Shown one piece after another: positions 23,378 to 35,215 of a stretch of 64,000 nt of DNA. Position 1 is the first letter of the stretch. Every line of letters starts with the position of its first letter. Origin of the DNA: Pictodentalium vernedei (Eukaryota > Mollusca > Scaphopoda > Dentaliida > Dentaliidae); NCBI GenBank assembly GCA_031216915.1, contig CM062294.1, positions 388,607,217-388,671,216 on the forward strand, written 5' to 3'. The position numbers were made by a program, and so were the translations under genes. A model generated the notes under the pieces. The model was not told the origin of the DNA, did not search any database, and worked only from the letters and a program-made list of their open reading frames with translations.

Positions 23378-25234
23378 AACAAGAGGCCCCACGGGGCCTG
23401 AAGCGCTCATCTTGTACAGAACACAATTTAAACAGAGTCCAAGAATGAGTCTACATTAAGCAAGCCATCTCCATAGGCTACACTGTCAATCCTTGAGTCC
23501 CTCAGGAGTGACAAAAATAATCTGGGCATCATGCCTTTTCTTCAGTCGATCATAAGTAAAATGTAGAGCTCCCCTATGAAGCCCCTTGATACAACCTATG
23601 TGGATTAATCTTAGTACCTCTAGAGGGTACTGAATACAAAATTTTGAATTCTTCAGCAAAATGGCCAATTCCAGCTCCCATAGAGAGCCTGTAAAGAAAT
23701 TTCTTCGAATTGCACTAAGTTCAAATTTGGGCTACCATAGCGAGCCCAAATATTAACATATGGATCCGATTTGAACAAACTTGAATCTGACCCCCCTAGA
23801 GATGTTGTATACCAAATGTGAAAGCATTCTGACAAGTGAATCTGTAGAAGAAGATTTTTGAAGAAATTCCCTCATATTGTACTAAGTTAAATTTCATGTT
23901 CCCATATGGAGCCCAAATATTAACCTAGGCACTCGAATTGAACAACCTGGAATCTGCCCCCCTAGAGATGTTGTATACCAAATATAAAAGCATTCCGACT
24001 AGTCGATCTGAAGAAGAAGATTTTTAAAGAAATTTCCTCATATTGCACTAAGTCAAAATTTGGGCTACCATAGTGAGCCCAAATATATACCTAGGGATCT
24101 GATTTGAACAAACTTGAATCTGACCCCCATAGAGATGTTGCATACCAAATATCAAAGCATTCTGACTGATGGATCTGAAGAAGAAGATTTTTTTAAATTA
24201 CCCTCCATATTGAACAAAGATAAAATATGGGCTTCCGTAGGAAGCCCAAATATTAACCTAGGGACTTGGTTTGAAAAAACTAGAATCTGACCCTCATAAC
24301 AGTGATGTATACCAAATATTAAAAGATTCTGACTGGTGGTTCTGAAGAAGAAGATTTTTAAAGAATATTCCCCATATTACCCTATGTTAAAACTTCGGGC
24401 TCCTGTAGAGAGCCCAAATATGAACCAATGAGCTTTATTTCAACAAACTTTTATCTGACCCCCCTATGAATGCTGTATACCAAATATCAAAAGATTCTGA
24501 TGATTGGTTCTGAAGAAAAGATTTTTTTTAATTTTTGCAAATATGCTGACTCAGCATTTTTTCGATGCCCATTACAGAACACCCTAACATAACCGATGGC
24601 AATTTTTTTTACCATTCAATTCTACTGGTCATAAGGATACTTCATACCAAATAAAAGCTCTCTGTTCCGTGGGGTTTGGGAAATATGGGCGTTTGAAAAT
24701 ATTTCTATTTTTAGCTCCCAGGGTTCCCATGGGGATGCAGGAATTTTTTTTTTTGCATGGGTCAAGTACTTATGACCCAATACTACCACAAACCAAATTT
24801 GGTTCATACCGGACCATTGGTTCAGAAAATAGAAATTTTGGGCGGGGCCAAAAATCTTACCCCTCCTATTACAAAGCCAAATATTATTTCACGAACTTCG
24901 TTTGAACAAACTTGATTCTACACCTCATATGGAAGCTCCATAGCAAATATCAAGTCATTGTACACACTGGTTCTTGAGAAGAAGATTTTAAAAATATTTT
25001 GGAGCATTTTCCCCCACTCCCTCCCTATGGGGCTGGGCATGCTGAGTTGAACAAAAATGAAATGCCCCTTTGGGACCATCACTCACACAAACTTTCACTT
25101 GAATTGGCCCAGTGGCTTTGGAGGAGAAGACCAAAACATGGTGTTGACGGACGACGGACGACGGACGAGAGACGGCGGACGCCGGACGGAGAGCGATGAG
25201 ATTAGCTCAGCTTGACTTTGTCAAGATGAGCTAA
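23378..25234 (+). mobile_element. Helentron-like element, GGCCCC family, complete
   Basis: Starts AACAAGAGGCCCCACGGGGC, with GCGCTCATCTTG following, directly after the CTAA of the preceding element. Ends CTTGACTTTGTCAAG plus ATGAGCTAA at 25234. About eight internal units match those at 11671-13682. The long C runs of that copy are absent here. The 3' end is preceded by a GACGGACGACGG-type tract, as in other copies. Confidence 0.75.
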
Positions 25235-25820
25235 AAACAGTGAAGTCCCCATTACACCCATGGCAAAGCATGTTTGTTTGCGAGGACGGATACATGACAC
25301 AATTATTGATTGCATAATTCACTTGTGAAGTTATCATTTATAATCAAACACAGAAATCCAAGTAAATCACACTTTGGAAAGTAATCATGTCAAGTAACTT
25401 TGTTAAAACATCAATGATGTCTATATCTGTATACTACTTTAAAACAAGTTGTTGTATGATGCCATGCCTGAAATATCAGTGAAACCCACTCTCAATTGCT
25501 GAATTTTTGGTTTTGCACACTTCATTGACAACTAAAATTTCAAAAGTAAGGTTCAGAAAATAAAAACTGGTATTGAAATACGATTTTCAGGATTTAAAAA
25601 AAAATGCAATCAATGACTCCTGAATGACAAGCGTAACATTGAATAATAATATTTTGAACTTCCCACAAAGTTTGTCTTATACCCATATCTCGAATCTCCA
25701 ATGAGTTTTGACTTATTTGGTGTTGGCCCCAACTTGACATGACAAAATAGACACGAAAGACGAGCATGACCAACATTCAAAATTGTTAGTTTCATCCACT
25801 TTTGCGAGCACTGATATCCT
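25235..25820. other. Intron DNA, no gene seen
   Basis: Mostly unique AT-rich sequence between two elements. No splice-bounded coding segment or repeat terminus recognised. Confidence 0.45.
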
Positions 25821-28197
25821 ATGAAAGTGTCAGTGACACTGCAGCTTAACTTGTCTGTGTGTTGTGTTTGATGAAAAGGATAATGCTCAATGTTTATGAA
25901 AGGATTATGAAATACGACAAGAATTGTGATAATTGGGAATATGGTAATTTCTGTTCCCTGTATGCTATGTTTTCAAAAATGCTGATAGGATCACCGATCC
26001 AATGTCGAGTTGTGACAGCACAAAAGTGGGTTTAATCATTATCAACTTATCGTCCGGAAACCAGTTGTCTACAATTTACTATGTGAAGGGTCACTGTGAC
26101 CTTGACCTTTTACCTAGTGATTTCAAATAAATAGGGTTCTTTCTTGCACCAATGCCAACCTATCTATGAAGTTTCATGAATGTGGGTCAAACCATTATCA
26201 AGTTATCATCCGGAAACCAATTGTTTACGATTTACTGTGTTGAAGGTCACTGTGACCTTGAACTTTCACCTAGCGAGTCCAAAATAAATAGGGATCTTCC
26301 TCTTAAGAAGGCCACCCTACACATGAAGTTTCATAAATGTGGGTTGAACCATAATCAAGTTATCTGGAAACAATTATTTATGATTTACTATGCTCAAGGT
26401 CACTGTCACCTTGGCCTTTGACCTAGCGAGTCCAAAATAAAAAGGGTTCTTCCCCTCACTGATGCCAACCTACATATCAAGTTTCATGAACGTGGGTCAA
26501 ACCATTGTCAAGTTATCGTCCGGAAACCAATTGTTTACAGATTTACTATGTTGAAGGCCACAGTGACCTTGACCTTTCACCTAGCAAGTCCAAAATAAAT
26601 AGGGTTCTTCCTCTCACTGATGCTAACCTACCTATGAAGTTTCATGAACATGGGTCAAACCATTATCAAGTTATCACCCGAAAACCAAGTGTTTTGATTT
26701 ACTATGTTCAGAGTCATTGTGACCTTGATCTTTGACCTAGCGAGTCCACAATAAATAGGGCTCTTCCTCTCACGAAGTCCAACCTACATATGAAGTTTCA
26801 TGAAAGTGGGTTCAACCATAGTGAAGTTATCATCCGGAAACCAATTGTTTATGATTTAGTATGTTCAAGGTCACTGTGACCTTCACTATTGACCTAGTGA
26901 GTCCAAAATAAATAGGGTTCTTCCTCTCACCGAGGCCAACCTACCTATGAAGTTTCATGAATGTGGGTCAAACCCTTATCAAGGTATCATCTGGAAACCA
27001 ATTGTTTACACCCGCCCACCCGCCCGCCCGAGACCCAACCGCCCGCCATTCATCAAAGTATAAGTCGAGTTTGACTTCGTCACAACTCGACTAATAAAAA
27101 TAAATATGAGTTGTAGACTGTACTACAGAATTGAGTGTGGGTTAATGTGGCCCTCACAGTTAATGTATGTGGCCCTCAAAGTCAATGTATGTCATCAAAA
27201 GTTACCAAGTTACAGTGAAATTATTCCAAAATAAGTCATCCTATCGAGTTACAAAGAAATCTCTTCATAAATACGTCCTGTTGGCTGTGCTATAGGTTTT
27301 TGGGCTTCGGCCTGTGTAGCAATCAGGGCTGACCGATCGCAACCAAAAGGGGACGTCCTTGTCTAGACATTATACGGAGTCATCCTACCAAGTTACAATG
27401 AAATCCCTTCAGAAATACGACCTGTAGTCTGTGCTAAAGTTTTGGGGGTTTCAGGCTCGGGCAGCCGTTAGGGTTGAATGATCATGACCAAAAGGGGACA
27501 TTCTCATCTGGGCATTATCTGGAGTCATCCTACCAAGTTACAATGAATATGACCTGTAGATTGTATGGAGTCAACCTTCCAAGTTACAATAAAATCCTTC
27601 CATAAATACGACCTATAGACTACGCCAAAAGTTTTCGGGTTTTGGGCTTCGGCAGCCATAATGGCTAAATGATGGCGACCAAAAGGGGTCGTTCTCATCT
27701 AGGCATTATTTGGAGTCATCCTACCAAGTTAAAATGAAATTCCTCCATAAATACGACCTGTAGACTGTACTAAATGTTTTTGGGTTTTGGGCTCGGGCAG
27801 TCGTGACGGCAGACTGTGGTAAAAGTTTTGGGGTTTTGGGATTGGGCAGCCGTCATGGTTGACCGATCATGACTAAAAGGGGACGTTCTCATCTAGATAT
27901 TACACAGAAGCATCATACCAAGTTACAATGAAATCCCTTCATAAATATGACCTGTAGACTGTGCTAAAGGTTTTGGGGTTTTGGGCTCGGGCAGCCATCA
28001 TGGTTGACCGATTGCGACCAAAAGGGGAAGTTCTCATCTAGACATGACCCCAAACATGCATATGAAATTTCGTGACGATCGGATAAGAACTACGGGCGTA
28101 GCCTGTGCTAAAGGAAAATGTGAACAGACTCACAGACTAACAGTTTTCCGCACACATGATGGCAATAGATTATCTTGACTTTGTCAAATTAAGCTAA
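25821..28197 (+). mobile_element. Helentron-like element, GTGTCA family, with nested element
   Basis: The 5' end ATGAAAGTGTCAGTGACACT is followed by GCAGCTTAACTTG. The 3' end is CTTGACTTTGTCAAATTAAGC, closing with TAA at 28197. The first 150 bp match the copy at 43231 closely. The array of about 143-bp units (AAGTTACAATGAAATCCCTT, GACCTGTAGACTGTGCTAAA, AAAAGGGGACGTTCTCATCT) occupies 27100-28080. The element is interrupted at about 25987-27094 by a second family. Confidence 0.75.
25987..27094 (+). mobile_element. Helentron-like element, GGATC family, nested, with receptor-site repeats
   Basis: Starts with the palindrome GGATCACCGATCC, then GTCGAGTTGTGAC. Ends GTCACAACTCGACTAA, the reverse complement, within a hairpin. 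It holds about seven units of roughly 157 bp, each with GGAAACCAATTGTTTAC and AAGTTTCATGAA plus a cluster of TGACCT/AGGTCA half-sites. Comparison with 43370-43420 gives the unoccupied host sequence. No coding capacity. Confidence 0.75.
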
Positions 28198-28295
28198 AAA
28201 TGAAGTTCATGAATATATCAGCAGATCTCAAAATATGATATCCAGAATTTGTGATAAATACACAAAAGACCCCATATTTTCAACACCCAATTATT

Positions 28296-28553
28296 TTAAA
28301 CTTCTTTGGTGTTTATCCCATGTCGATATGTCATACATGACTGATATAAGCATGCACCACTTCTTGAAGGCATATCATCTGCCATTGTGAACAAAGGGTA
28401 TCCTTTTTCTCCATATTCTTCTATCACCATAGCAAACAAAATAAATTTCTGGCAACTGATGCTCAAGCTGTATTGCATAACGTTCATACAGGCATGGCAG
28501 TAAGGCACTGCAGACAGGTGAAACCCTCGACAATATGCCGGACAACTACTCTA
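28296..28553 (-). other. Possible cryptic terminal exon (copy 1)
   Basis: On the minus strand a good acceptor-like site (TTTTTCTTTCTAG) is followed by an open frame of about 84 codons to a TAA. The peptide is Cys-rich: SSCPAYCRGFHLSAVPYCHA, later RSGACLYQSC. It is open in phase 0, the phase in which LRP1-like exon 2 ends, so it could in principle act as an alternative last exon of a truncated secreted receptor. I do not recognise a family. It may simply be chance in intron DNA. Confidence 0.25.
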
Positions 28554-28763
28554 GAAAGAAAAAGTGATTCTGTAAGGATTCAATAATGTGAACAGACTCA
28601 CAGACTAACAGTTTTCCGCACACATGATGGCAATAGATTATCTTGACTTTGTCAAATTAAGCTAAAAATGAAGTTCATGAATATATCAGCAGATCTCAAA
28701 ATATGATATCCAGAATTTGTGATAAATACACAAAAGACCCCATATTTTCAACACCCAATTATT

Positions 28764-29021
28764 TTAAACTTCTTTGGTGTTTATCCCATGTCGATATGTC
28801 ATACATGACTGATATAAGCATGCACCACTTCTTGAAGGCATATCATCTGCCATTGTGAACAAAGGGTATCCTTTTTCTCCATATTCTTCTATCATCATAG
28901 CAAACAAAATAAATTTCTGGCAACTGATGCTCAAGCTGTATTGCATAATGTTCATACAGACATGGCAGTAAGGCACTGCAGACAGGTGAAACCCTCGACA
29001 ATATGCCGGACAACTACTCTA
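28764..29021 (-). other. Possible cryptic terminal exon (copy 2)
   Basis: The second copy of the same open frame, with the same acceptor-like site. The differences from copy 1 seen by eye are three transitions, and each changes an amino acid (Ala to Val, Val to Ile, Val to Met). The frame remains open, but three differences are too few to show selection. Confidence 0.25.
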
Positions 29022-29052
29022 GAAAGAAAAAGTGATTCTGTAAGGATTCAAG

Positions 29053-29407
29053 TAGGGGGTCATTTGTAAGTTCTCAAGCCATAAGTCAAATTCTGTAAGG
29101 AATTCAATGTTGTTAAGGTGTGCAACCAGCCCAGCCCTCAAACAGTTCATCGCCTGTTTTAGATTCAATCTTCTGGAATATTTCAGTTGGTCACTTTTCC
29201 GACCAACTGAAATAATTCAAGATGACTGAATCTAAAAGTATTTGATGTTTTCAAGGCAAAATAAAGAATTATTGATTGGAATATCTATAACTGAAGCATG
29301 AAATAATATTTGTATATACTTGTAAATAAAGGGACACCACATTAAATCAACTCCACAAAAAGTGGGTAAACAAATGACCTATAACAACATGAGATTCAGT
29401 ATGGATT
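29053..29407. other. Intron DNA with a long hairpin
   Basis: A hairpin at 29161-29233 has arms TTTCAGTTGGTC and GACCAACTGAAA with extended outer pairing (AGATTCAATCTTC against TGACTGAATCT). It could be a small MITE or a precursor-like foldback. The rest shows nothing. Confidence 0.45.
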
Positions 29408-29735
29408 ATTTATTGGGGTTTAATGACACTTTAAACACCCAGGGTCACCTCATGTCGGACAGTTTTACAGGTGGAGAAAGCCAGAGTACCCAGAGACAAC
29501 CACTAAGCAGTGATGAGTAACTGTCAGACTCTCCAACGTACTAACTTCACACAAGCAGGGCACCATCGACGTTAAGTATGCCTTAGTACACAGAGCCAAT
29601 GTGCCCCCACATGGGCAATCAGGATTAAGAGCCTTGCCCAAAGACACAATGCCATTTCCGCTGGTAAGGATCGAACCGCGGACATTTTGATTTGAAGTTC
29701 AATGCCCTATCCACTGAGCCACCATGCTCGAAAAT
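29408..29735 (-). mobile_element. SINE, nearly full length, minus strand
   Basis: On the minus strand: a tRNA-like head with GGTTCGATCC in the form GCGGTTCGATCC, the body with TACTCTGGCTTTCTCCACC, and the tail TTAAACCCCAATAAATAAT. Diverged from the copy at 11327. Confidence 0.65.
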
Positions 29736-29815
29736 ACAAAATTAGACGGGTAGTCTGAGAGCTTGGAACATTTGCTTTGGCAAAGGATATTTTTCACGTA
29801 GGACAGAAGTATGTA

Positions 29816-32010
29816 AACAAGAGGGATGTTACATCCCAATGCTCACCTACATTCGCGCTTGATAATGTCGTTCCAATGTAACATGCCTAATATTTAGTTA
29901 ATATAAATCATTAACTAGGCATCAAATGATTAATGTGGTTTATGTGATGGCTTTGGAAAGTCTATATTTCTGCATTTATTATATATCAATTCAACATAGA
30001 ATCATTGGATACATCTTTTAGAAATGTTTATGATTAAGAATATGAATCGTGAGGCCAGACATTAAATCATAAATAAGAATTAGGAAAGGCTTTCATAAAT
30101 CACTGAAATTTTAATTGAAGAACATTCATTGGTTAAAGAGGAGTTGCGGAAAAACATTCGTTCAAGAAAATGACTATAAGTCCCAACAAAAATACATCAC
30201 ATCAACACTAAAATAAGCCTATGTTACTAGTAACAAGTATGAGAAAGTATTAAATAATAAAAAAAAAAAGTTAAAAACAATTTTTTTTAAAGAAAGTGAA
30301 TATAAGTCCCCAAAAAAATCGCTGTCAAATTCCTCAAATACCGCAATGTAGTTCAGTAACCCATGCGTACAATATCAATTGCCTGGAAAGACACATAGAA
30401 ACAGAACTCACCTTAACACCTCACCTTAACACAAACTATTAGAACTTAAAATTGAGTAAGTCAGACAAAAACGTGAACATTGTGACTGAAAAAAAGAAAA
30501 GAAATCAGTAAAATTTCTGCATACAGTAGGGTTAATACCTACAGTTGTTATTGAAATGAGAAAATGAACAGTAATGAGAGGTGAAGGCACCACAATCTGC
30601 ACAAAAGCTGACTTTAACGCAAATTCTTACAACACCTAAATGCTAATTCTTACAACAAGTTTTGGCAGAAAATCAGCCTCAAATTCCTCAAATATGCATG
30701 TAATGAGGGTTAAATATTACTGCAATGGAGTTCAGTAACCCAAGTGCAGAATATTAATCGCCTGGAAAGACACATAGAAACACAACTCACCTAAACACAA
30801 AGTTTACAAAGTTTTACAACTTAAAATTTACTAAGTCCGAGAAAAACATGAAAATTTTTACTGAAAAAAAAGAAAATTTCCGTTAAATTTCTGCATACAG
30901 TAGGGTTAATACCTACAGTTGTTATTGAAATATGAAAATCAACAGTAATGAGAAGTTAAAGCAGCACAATCTGCACAAAAGCTGACTTTAACGCAAATTC
31001 TTACAACACCTAAACGCAAATTCTTACAACAACTTTTGGTAGAAAATTTTAGGTGCAATTTGGAAAAAGGTCATAGTATCAGGGTTAAATACTGTTCTGA
31101 TAGTCCCCTACAACCTACATATGCAATATCAAAGGCCTAGCCCACTGATCTTTGAGAACTCACCTTAACACCTCACCTTAACACAAACTTTTAGAACTTA
31201 AAATTTACTAAGTCCGAGAAAAACATGGGAATTTTGACTGAAAAAAAAGAAAATTTCTGTTAAATTTCTGCATACAGTCGGGTTAATACCTACAGTTGTT
31301 ACTGAAATATGAAAACCAAGAGTAATGAGAAGTTAAAGCACCACAATCTGCACAAAAGCTGACTTTAACGCAAATTCTTACAACACCTAAACGCTAATTC
31401 TTACAAGTTTTGGCAGAAAATCAGCCTCAAATTCCTCAAATATGCATGTAATGAGGGTTAAATATTACTACAATGGAGTTCAGTAACCCAAGTGTAGAAT
31501 ATTAATCGCTTGGAAAGACACATAGAAACACAACTCACCTAAACACAAAGTTTACAAAGTTTTACAACTTAAAATTTACTAAGTCCGAGAAAAACATGAA
31601 AATTTGAGTGAAAAAAAAGAAAATTTTCGTTAAATATCTGCATACAGTAGGGTTACTACCTACAGTTGTTATTGAAATATGAAAATCAACAGTAATGAGA
31701 AGTTAAACCAGCACAATCTGCACAAAAGCTGACTTTAACGCAAATTCTTACAACACCTAAACGCAAATTCTTACAACTTTTGGCAGAAAATTTTAGCTGA
31801 AATTTGGAAAAAAGTCGTAGTTTCAGGGTTAAATACTGTTCTAATAGTCCCCTACAACCTACATATGCAATATCAAAGGCCTGGGCCCACTGATGTTTGA
31901 GAAATTCACCTTAACATTAAATCTTACAATATTGGACACGCCGGATGCCGACGCTGACACCCGAGGTTATCACATTAGCTCACCACATCTTACAGATGTA
32001 GGTGAGCTAA
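29816..32010 (+). mobile_element. Helentron-like element with ~372-bp tandem units
   Basis: The 5' end is ACAAGAG plus the palindrome GGGATGTTACATCCC, then TGCTCACCTACAT. The 3' end is CATCTTACAGATGTAGGTGA plus GCTAA. The two motifs are inverted copies. About four units of roughly 372 bp carry CATACAGTAGGGTTAATACC, recurring near 30521, 30893, 31270 and 31640. Non-coding. Confidence 0.7.
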
Positions 32011-32011
32011 A

Positions 32012-32901
32012 AACAAGAGCTGGACTTTCATCTGGTGCATACCCCCACATGGTGTACCGCCTAGTGTGGGCATACCTATGACTAACAAATATCATTTATG
32101 AATATTCTCGTACGGACTGACGGACGGATGCACAGATGGATGGACGCAATCCAGTATACCCACCCCCTTCCATTTCTTCTAAAGTTTTCAACAATTTCTA
32201 AGTCAAAAGGTATGGAAATTGTTTGGTGTTTGGAAGTTTTATGCAAGCAGGCAGAAGCCTTTGTCATAGGCTAACTGCATGCCATATTTCACTGAAATCC
32301 GATAACCCCAATCCAGTATGCCCCCTCCCCTTTTCTTCGAAAGTTTTCAACAATATCTAAGTCAAAAGGTATGGTAAATTGTTTGGTGTTTGGAAGTTTT
32401 ATGCAATGAGGCAGAAGCCTTTGTCATAGGCAAACTGCATGCCATATTTCACCAAAATCCGATAACCTATACCTGAGATACAGGCTGAACAGACAAATAA
32501 TGTCTATTTCCTACAATTTCTAAGTCAAAAAAGGGGGAATAACTCTAAAAAGGAGAATGTGAGAAATATCGTTGAATCCTTTTTTAAAGGCTATACCATA
32601 AGCAGTGTTTATGGCAAATTTCATTGCAACAGAACATTCGATACCCGAGATACCGGCTGAACAGACAAAATTTGGCTTGGACGGACACAATTTCTAAGTG
32701 AACAAGTAATAAAAAAAAAAAATAAAAAAAAAAAAATAACTAGTGTGGGCATACCTATGACCAACAAATATTATAAAAAATAATAATTTACTTAAGTTAT
32801 GAATATTTTTGGATGGACTCACACACAGACGCACAGACGGATGGATGGACGGACGCATGTAATCCAGTATACCCCCATTTTCTTCGAAAGTGGGGGTATA
32901 A
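32012..32901 (+). mobile_element. Helentron-like element, CATACCCCCAC family
   Basis: Starts AACAAGAGCTGG immediately after the previous element ends. A 5' subterminal GCATACCCCCAC pairs with the 3' end GTGGGGGTATAAT. The 3' hairpin is TACCCCCA-TTTTCTTCGAAA-GTGGGGGTA. The interior has two copies of a unit with AATTTCTAAGTCAAAAGGTA and TGGCAAATTGTTTGG-like text, then ACGGACGGATGG tracts. Confidence 0.6.
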
Positions 32902-33691
32902 TTATTTGAATGCAATGAATGGTGGTGGTGCTTCAGCAGGAAACATTTACTACAGATAAATAGAGGATCTCTGATGAGTCATGATTTCATATGAAATTTC
33001 TGTACCAAGTTGACTAAAATAGACCTCAGCCAAGGTTTGCCAAGGCACAGATCGATATCAGTGAATAAGGTTTTGAACTTTCATGTAAATTTGTGACAAA
33101 TTTGATATTCTTTTTATCATATAATGTGTAAATGAACTTTTATTTAATGTAATAATTAAACTTGCAAGTGCTATTCACAAAAATGCCAAACAAATTTTAT
33201 TATTTTTTTTACTTTTGCCTTGAAAACATAGCTTATGAAAATGTAAACCCACAGCTCAGCTCAATTTAAGTGAACTTCATACACAAATTTCATATGAAAT
33301 TGCAACCTATCAGAGATCCTTTATCTAAAATGAGAGCTTTCCATAAACAAAACAACAAGTGTCTGCATATGCCCCCAATGCTCTGTTTAAATGTAGTTTT
33401 ATACATTAGCCAACAAAGAACCAAATCACTCAAAACCACAACTGTCAGTAATTCTAAATCAACAGAATGATCAAAAGTGGAAATAACTCTTCATGAAAGT
33501 GCACCTGAACCAACAAAATGTAGTATTTCTTTCCCAACTGCTAATCTATACTAGAGGACATTTGAATATGACTTAGTGGTGATCATTTTAACAAAGCAAA
33601 ACATTTATACAGGCATACAGACAAATGAAGGGAAGGAGCTCGCATCTAGATTCCCCTCTGGAGGTTGGGGTAAAATAACAGTTGTCAAAGA
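32902..33691. other. Intron DNA, no gene seen
   Basis: AT-rich. Short related words (TTCATATGAAATTTCTG and TTCATATGAAATTGCAA) occur at about 32990 and 33290. No coding signal. Confidence 0.4.
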
Positions 33692-33851
33692 TATAGAGGA
33701 TATGGAATGAGTGTTTTTCTCATATAATATTTATGAAAGGAGTCTAAGAATTTTCCTTTTTGGTGAGCCTCTGGTGAGCCCAAACGGAAAGTTCGGACGA
33801 GTTTCATAAATATTATATGAGAAAAACACTCATTTCATATTCTATTTATCA
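33692..33851. repeat. Fold-back element with 49-bp arms
   Basis: The left arm at 33692-33740 and right arm at 33803-33851 are near-perfect reverse complements (GTGTTTTTCTCATATAATAT and its inverse). The loop holds GGTGAGCCTCTGGTGAGCCC. An outer copy of ATTTATCATATGAC reappears inverted near 34405, so a larger element may span about 33690-34420. Confidence 0.6.
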
Positions 33852-33949
33852 TATGACACATACACACACAAATCAGCCACTTAGTATGACCCTTTTAACC
33901 CATCATCTAACTTGAGTTGCAGATGGCACTTGGAAAAAACATCCTCGTA

Positions 33950-34075
33950 TAACTAAACATTTTCATTTTCTGCTTCCAAAACATAGGTTATGACCCCTCA
34001 TTGGAACGAGCTCGTCCCAATGAGGGGTCATAACCTATGTTTTGGAAGCAAAAAGAGAAAATATAAAAAAAAAAT
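33950..34075. repeat. Palindromic MITE core
   Basis: A long hairpin with AAAACATAGGTTATGACCCC on one arm and its inverse on the other, around GAGCTCG. It is the same core as in the TTAA MITEs at 15240 and 49381. Confidence 0.6.
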
Positions 34076-34489
34076 GAATGGCGTTTTTCTTGTAGATAGA
34101 AGATTAATACAACATAACCCACCCTAAATAGGACAGATAACGTAAATTCTCCCTACTGAAATTATGCAAATGTAACCCAGTTGTATTTTGTTTAGCCAAT
34201 CAAATTGTCCACTTTTGAAATTGACCAATGAAAGCTCCCAATTCAAATTATGCAAATTATGAAAATGTGGCCCAGTTGTATTTTGTTCAGCCAATCAAAT
34301 TGTCTAGTTTTGAAATTGACCAATGAAATTGACGGAAGGCTTTATTTATCACTGATTAATATGAAAACAAAAGATCAAATGTTTTAAAGTGAACAAAACG
34401 GACGAGTCATATGATAAATTTAATTATCACCACATCACAATTTCTACATTTTTAGATCTTAAATTTGAATATCTCTGTTTCTACAAGTT

Positions 34490-35165
34490 TGTTTTTTTAC
34501 TGACACACACATACCCTTTTCATGTACATATTCACCCAACATAAACTTATGTTCCAATAAGAGTAAAATCCTCGCCCTCTGATTGGATGAGAGCTGGCGT
34601 AGTTTCTTTTATGATTATGGCTCCAGTAGCAAAAGTTACAGTCTGATGTCATAACGCAAAGAATTTGAAATGATGTCGCCCGTTTCGTAGTTGCTTCATC
34701 AACTGAGTGACTAGCAAGCTGCTTCAATTTCTGGATTTTTCAGACGTGCAGCAAACGGTGTTCCGGAAGAAGTGTTGTTTAAATTACAAACTGATTTACG
34801 ATTTGAACTGAGATGGAATGAGTTTATCTAGTTTACTGATTATTTATCAAGTGCCATTGTGGGGTATGCAAAAGGTTTATTTACTAAACCTGTGATTGTT
34901 AAAAGTTGCCTTGAACGAGGAAACCTTTAATGATCACAAGTTTAGTAAATAAGCCTCTCGTGTTTCACGATGTAGATTTTGGTCTATGGGGAGTGTCTTA
35001 TTGGAACATATACGTTATTGTGATAAGTTGGCGGTAACATGGTCTGAGATTTTCGACTAGGAGCTTATGTTCAACTGTCGAGGTTGAACATACATTTCGA
35101 GCCACAAACCTCAGACCATGTTTCGGTCATCACAATAATTTATAGTGTTTCAGTGGTGGTTGTAG
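34490..35165. repeat. Duplicated exon 2 border plus fold-back insertion
   Basis: 34490-34551 is a diverged copy of 35166-35231, the sequence spanning the 5' splice site of exon 2. The donor changed from GTAAGT to GTGAAT. The intervening segment contains two fold-back structures: around 34875-34955 (GGTTTATTTACTAAACC and its inverse) and around 35000-35145 (AACATGGTCTGAG against CTCAGACCATGTTT). Confidence 0.55.
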
Positions 35166-35215
35166 TGGGTTTTTTTTTACCGACACACCCAAATCCTTTT
35201 CATGTACATACTTAC

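Larger units (their letters stand above)
28117..29052. repeat. 468-bp tandem duplication
   Basis: 28117-28584 is repeated at 28585-29052 with only about three single-base differences seen by eye. The unit starts inside the 3' end of the Helentron-like element (AATGTGAACAGACTCACAG) and runs through unique intron DNA to GTAAGGATTCA. The high identity means a very recent duplication or an assembly artefact such as merged haplotypes. Confidence 0.85.

Noticed and set aside
28296-28508. Frizzled-type or other named Cys-rich domain
   Set aside because: The Cys spacing does not fit the Frizzled pattern, and no other family could be recognised.
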